A stretch of DNA of 42,354 nt from JAYEHC01 sp964490635 (GTDB taxonomy: Bacteria > Patescibacteriota > Minisyncoccia > JAHIHE01 > JAGLIN01): contig CAZBCK010000001.1 in assembly GCA_964490635.1 (NCBI GenBank), positions 1 to 42,354 of the forward strand. The letters are read 5' to 3'. This document shows positions 41,643 to 42,354 of this stretch, in pieces. The position numbers and the translations under genes were made by a program. Under the pieces are notes generated by a model that had not been told where the DNA came from, ran no database searches, and worked only from the letters and a program-made list of their open reading frames with translations. Position 1 is the first letter of the stretch. Each line of letters begins with the position of its first letter.

Positions 41643-42239
41643 ATGAACCTTCCCGAATTAGCCAAACGGGCAACCGAAAATTATGTCAGGGAAAGAGAAA
41701 TTATCTCTCTGCCTGGGAATCTTCCAAAAGAGTTTCTGGAGAAAAAGGCGGGCGCTTTTGTGACGATTGAGAAAAGTGAAGACTCAGAAGGTTTATTTCA
41801 CAGTCAAGAAAAGCTTTCCTTGCGGGGTTGTATCGGCACTTATCTGCCAACTCGCAAAAATATTGCCGAGGAGATCATTTTCAATTCTATTGCTGCCGCC
41901 ACTGAAGATTATCGTTTCGGACCGATCAGAGAAGAAGAATTATCTTGTTTGCGCTACACGGTTTATATTTTGAACGAGCCGGAATTGGTTGAGGATATAA
42001 AATCATTGGACCCGAAAAAATATGGCATAATTATTAAAACGATTCCCATTGTTTCTCCTGATAAAACGGATGTTGTTTTTGACGGTCATCATACATCTAA
42101 ATCCGGACTTCTGCTTCCCGATCTGGAAGGCGTGGATACGGTTGAAAAACAAATCTCAATTACTTGCCAAAAGGGAGGAATTGATCCGGTCTGGGAAAAG
42201 TTTTCAATTTATAGATTCACGGTTGAAAAGTATCAATAG
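41643..42239 (+). CDS. amrA: AmmeMemoRadiSam system protein A (AMMECR1 domain)
   Basis: A 198-residue AMMECR1-family protein. The invariant block LRGCIGTYLPTRKNIAEEII (60-79) is followed by AAATEDYRFGPIREEELSCL and YTVYILNEPELV. The family is fused to or next to MEMO and the radical SAM protein in many bacteria and archaea; a modification role is proposed but not shown. It is separated from amrB by a palindromic element, so transcription must cross the repeat or restart. Confidence 0.93.
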   Translation: MNLPELAKRATENYVREREIISLPGNLPKEFLEKKAGAFVTIEKSEDSEGLFHSQEKLSLRGCIGTYLPTRKNIAEEIIFNSIAAATEDYRFGPIREEELSCLRYTVYILNEPELVEDIKSLDPKKYGIIIKTIPIVSPDKTDVVFDGHHTSKSGLLLPDLEGVDTVEKQISITCQKGGIDPVWEKFSIYRFTVEKYQ

Positions 42240-42283
42240 AAAAGTTCTAGCCAGAAAACTTGAGCGAATGTATTGAAAATATA

Positions 42284-42316
42284 AAATACTATGATGCTAT
42301 GTAGCATCATAGTATT
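42284..42316 (+). terminator. Terminator after amrA
   Basis: AAATACTATGATGCTA and TAGCATCATAGTATTT make a 16-bp perfect stem with a minimal loop, followed by a T-rich tail. Because the stem ends in A/T runs it may work both ways. Confidence 0.8.
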
Positions 42317-42354
42317 TTATTATTATTTGGCGGTTCTTACTGAATAAGTTCACT

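Noticed and set aside
1..42354. Alternative genetic code (UGA = Gly)
   Set aside because: Several firm genes end in TGA at the family-expected C-terminus (for example the helicase at 22525-22527 and the L,D-transpeptidase at 38188-38190), and no internal TGA is needed in any core gene.

Overview
The window looks like a chromosomal scaffold from an AT-rich, small-genome bacterium, most likely of the Candidate Phyla Radiation (Patescibacteria). The reasons are tightly packed short genes, many one-exemplar housekeeping genes (metG, secA, glyA, clpP, recG, dprA, xseB, rpmG, a PilB/PilT-type ATPase, an L,D-transpeptidase), many small orphan proteins, no biosynthetic operons, and three 100-N scaffold gaps (10610-10709, 15980-16079, 30772-30871). 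UGA is used as a normal stop (for example in the helicase and the L,D-transpeptidase), so this is not one of the UGA=Gly lineages. The taxon is inference; no rRNA is present.

Layout. Positions 1-770 hold a SAM-I riboswitch on the minus strand in front of a small orphan gene that is broken by a frameshift. Positions 780-6923 are mostly minus strand: a HigBA-like toxin-antitoxin pair, metG, an AI-2E-type permease, an M16 protease and two small basic proteins. A 38-residue plus-strand ORF resembling the Sm1 half of Hfq lies divergent to metG, and a rod-like candidate ncRNA with its own promoter and U-tract lies at 6287-6454. Positions 6924-7860 are a gene-poor patch of nested palindromic elements and a decayed membrane-protein gene. 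SecA, a HEPN/MNT pair and a ribosome hibernation factor follow. Positions 12269-18850 are plus strand: rmuC, a membrane protein, a NUDIX hydrolase, glyA, xseB and a P-type cation ATPase.

A tRNA-Asn (18974-19045) borders an accessory island (19198-28926). It holds a PLD-nuclease/SNF2-type helicase, an AbiEi/AbiEii pair with its own promoter-operator, an Eco57I-type adenine methyltransferase, a REP-associated tyrosine transposase (RAYT) and five copies of an 88-89 bp double-hairpin REP element. I read helicase plus methyltransferase as a restriction-like defence system, with AbiE as an addiction or abortive module. One REP copy lies in frame inside the methyltransferase and one in frame inside the RAYT itself. 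Two more sit at the 3' ends of duplicated methyltransferase C-termini and supply their stop codons.

Positions 29031-42354 return to core genes: dprA, a NUDIX hydrolase, a DEDDy exonuclease, a YbjQ-like protein, rpmG, clpP, recG, an orphan SPASM-like Cys protein, an L,D-transpeptidase, a PilB-like ATPase, and the AmmeMemoRadiSam trio (radical SAM, MEMO/LigB, AMMECR1).

The most striking property is a heavy load of small palindromic elements from several families, two of which have entered protein genes in frame: MTase and RAYT by the REP family, RecG and MetG by a second family with ACACACC/GGTGTGT ends. This is comparable in concept to the Rickettsia palindromic elements and appears to add 11-30 residues to working proteins.
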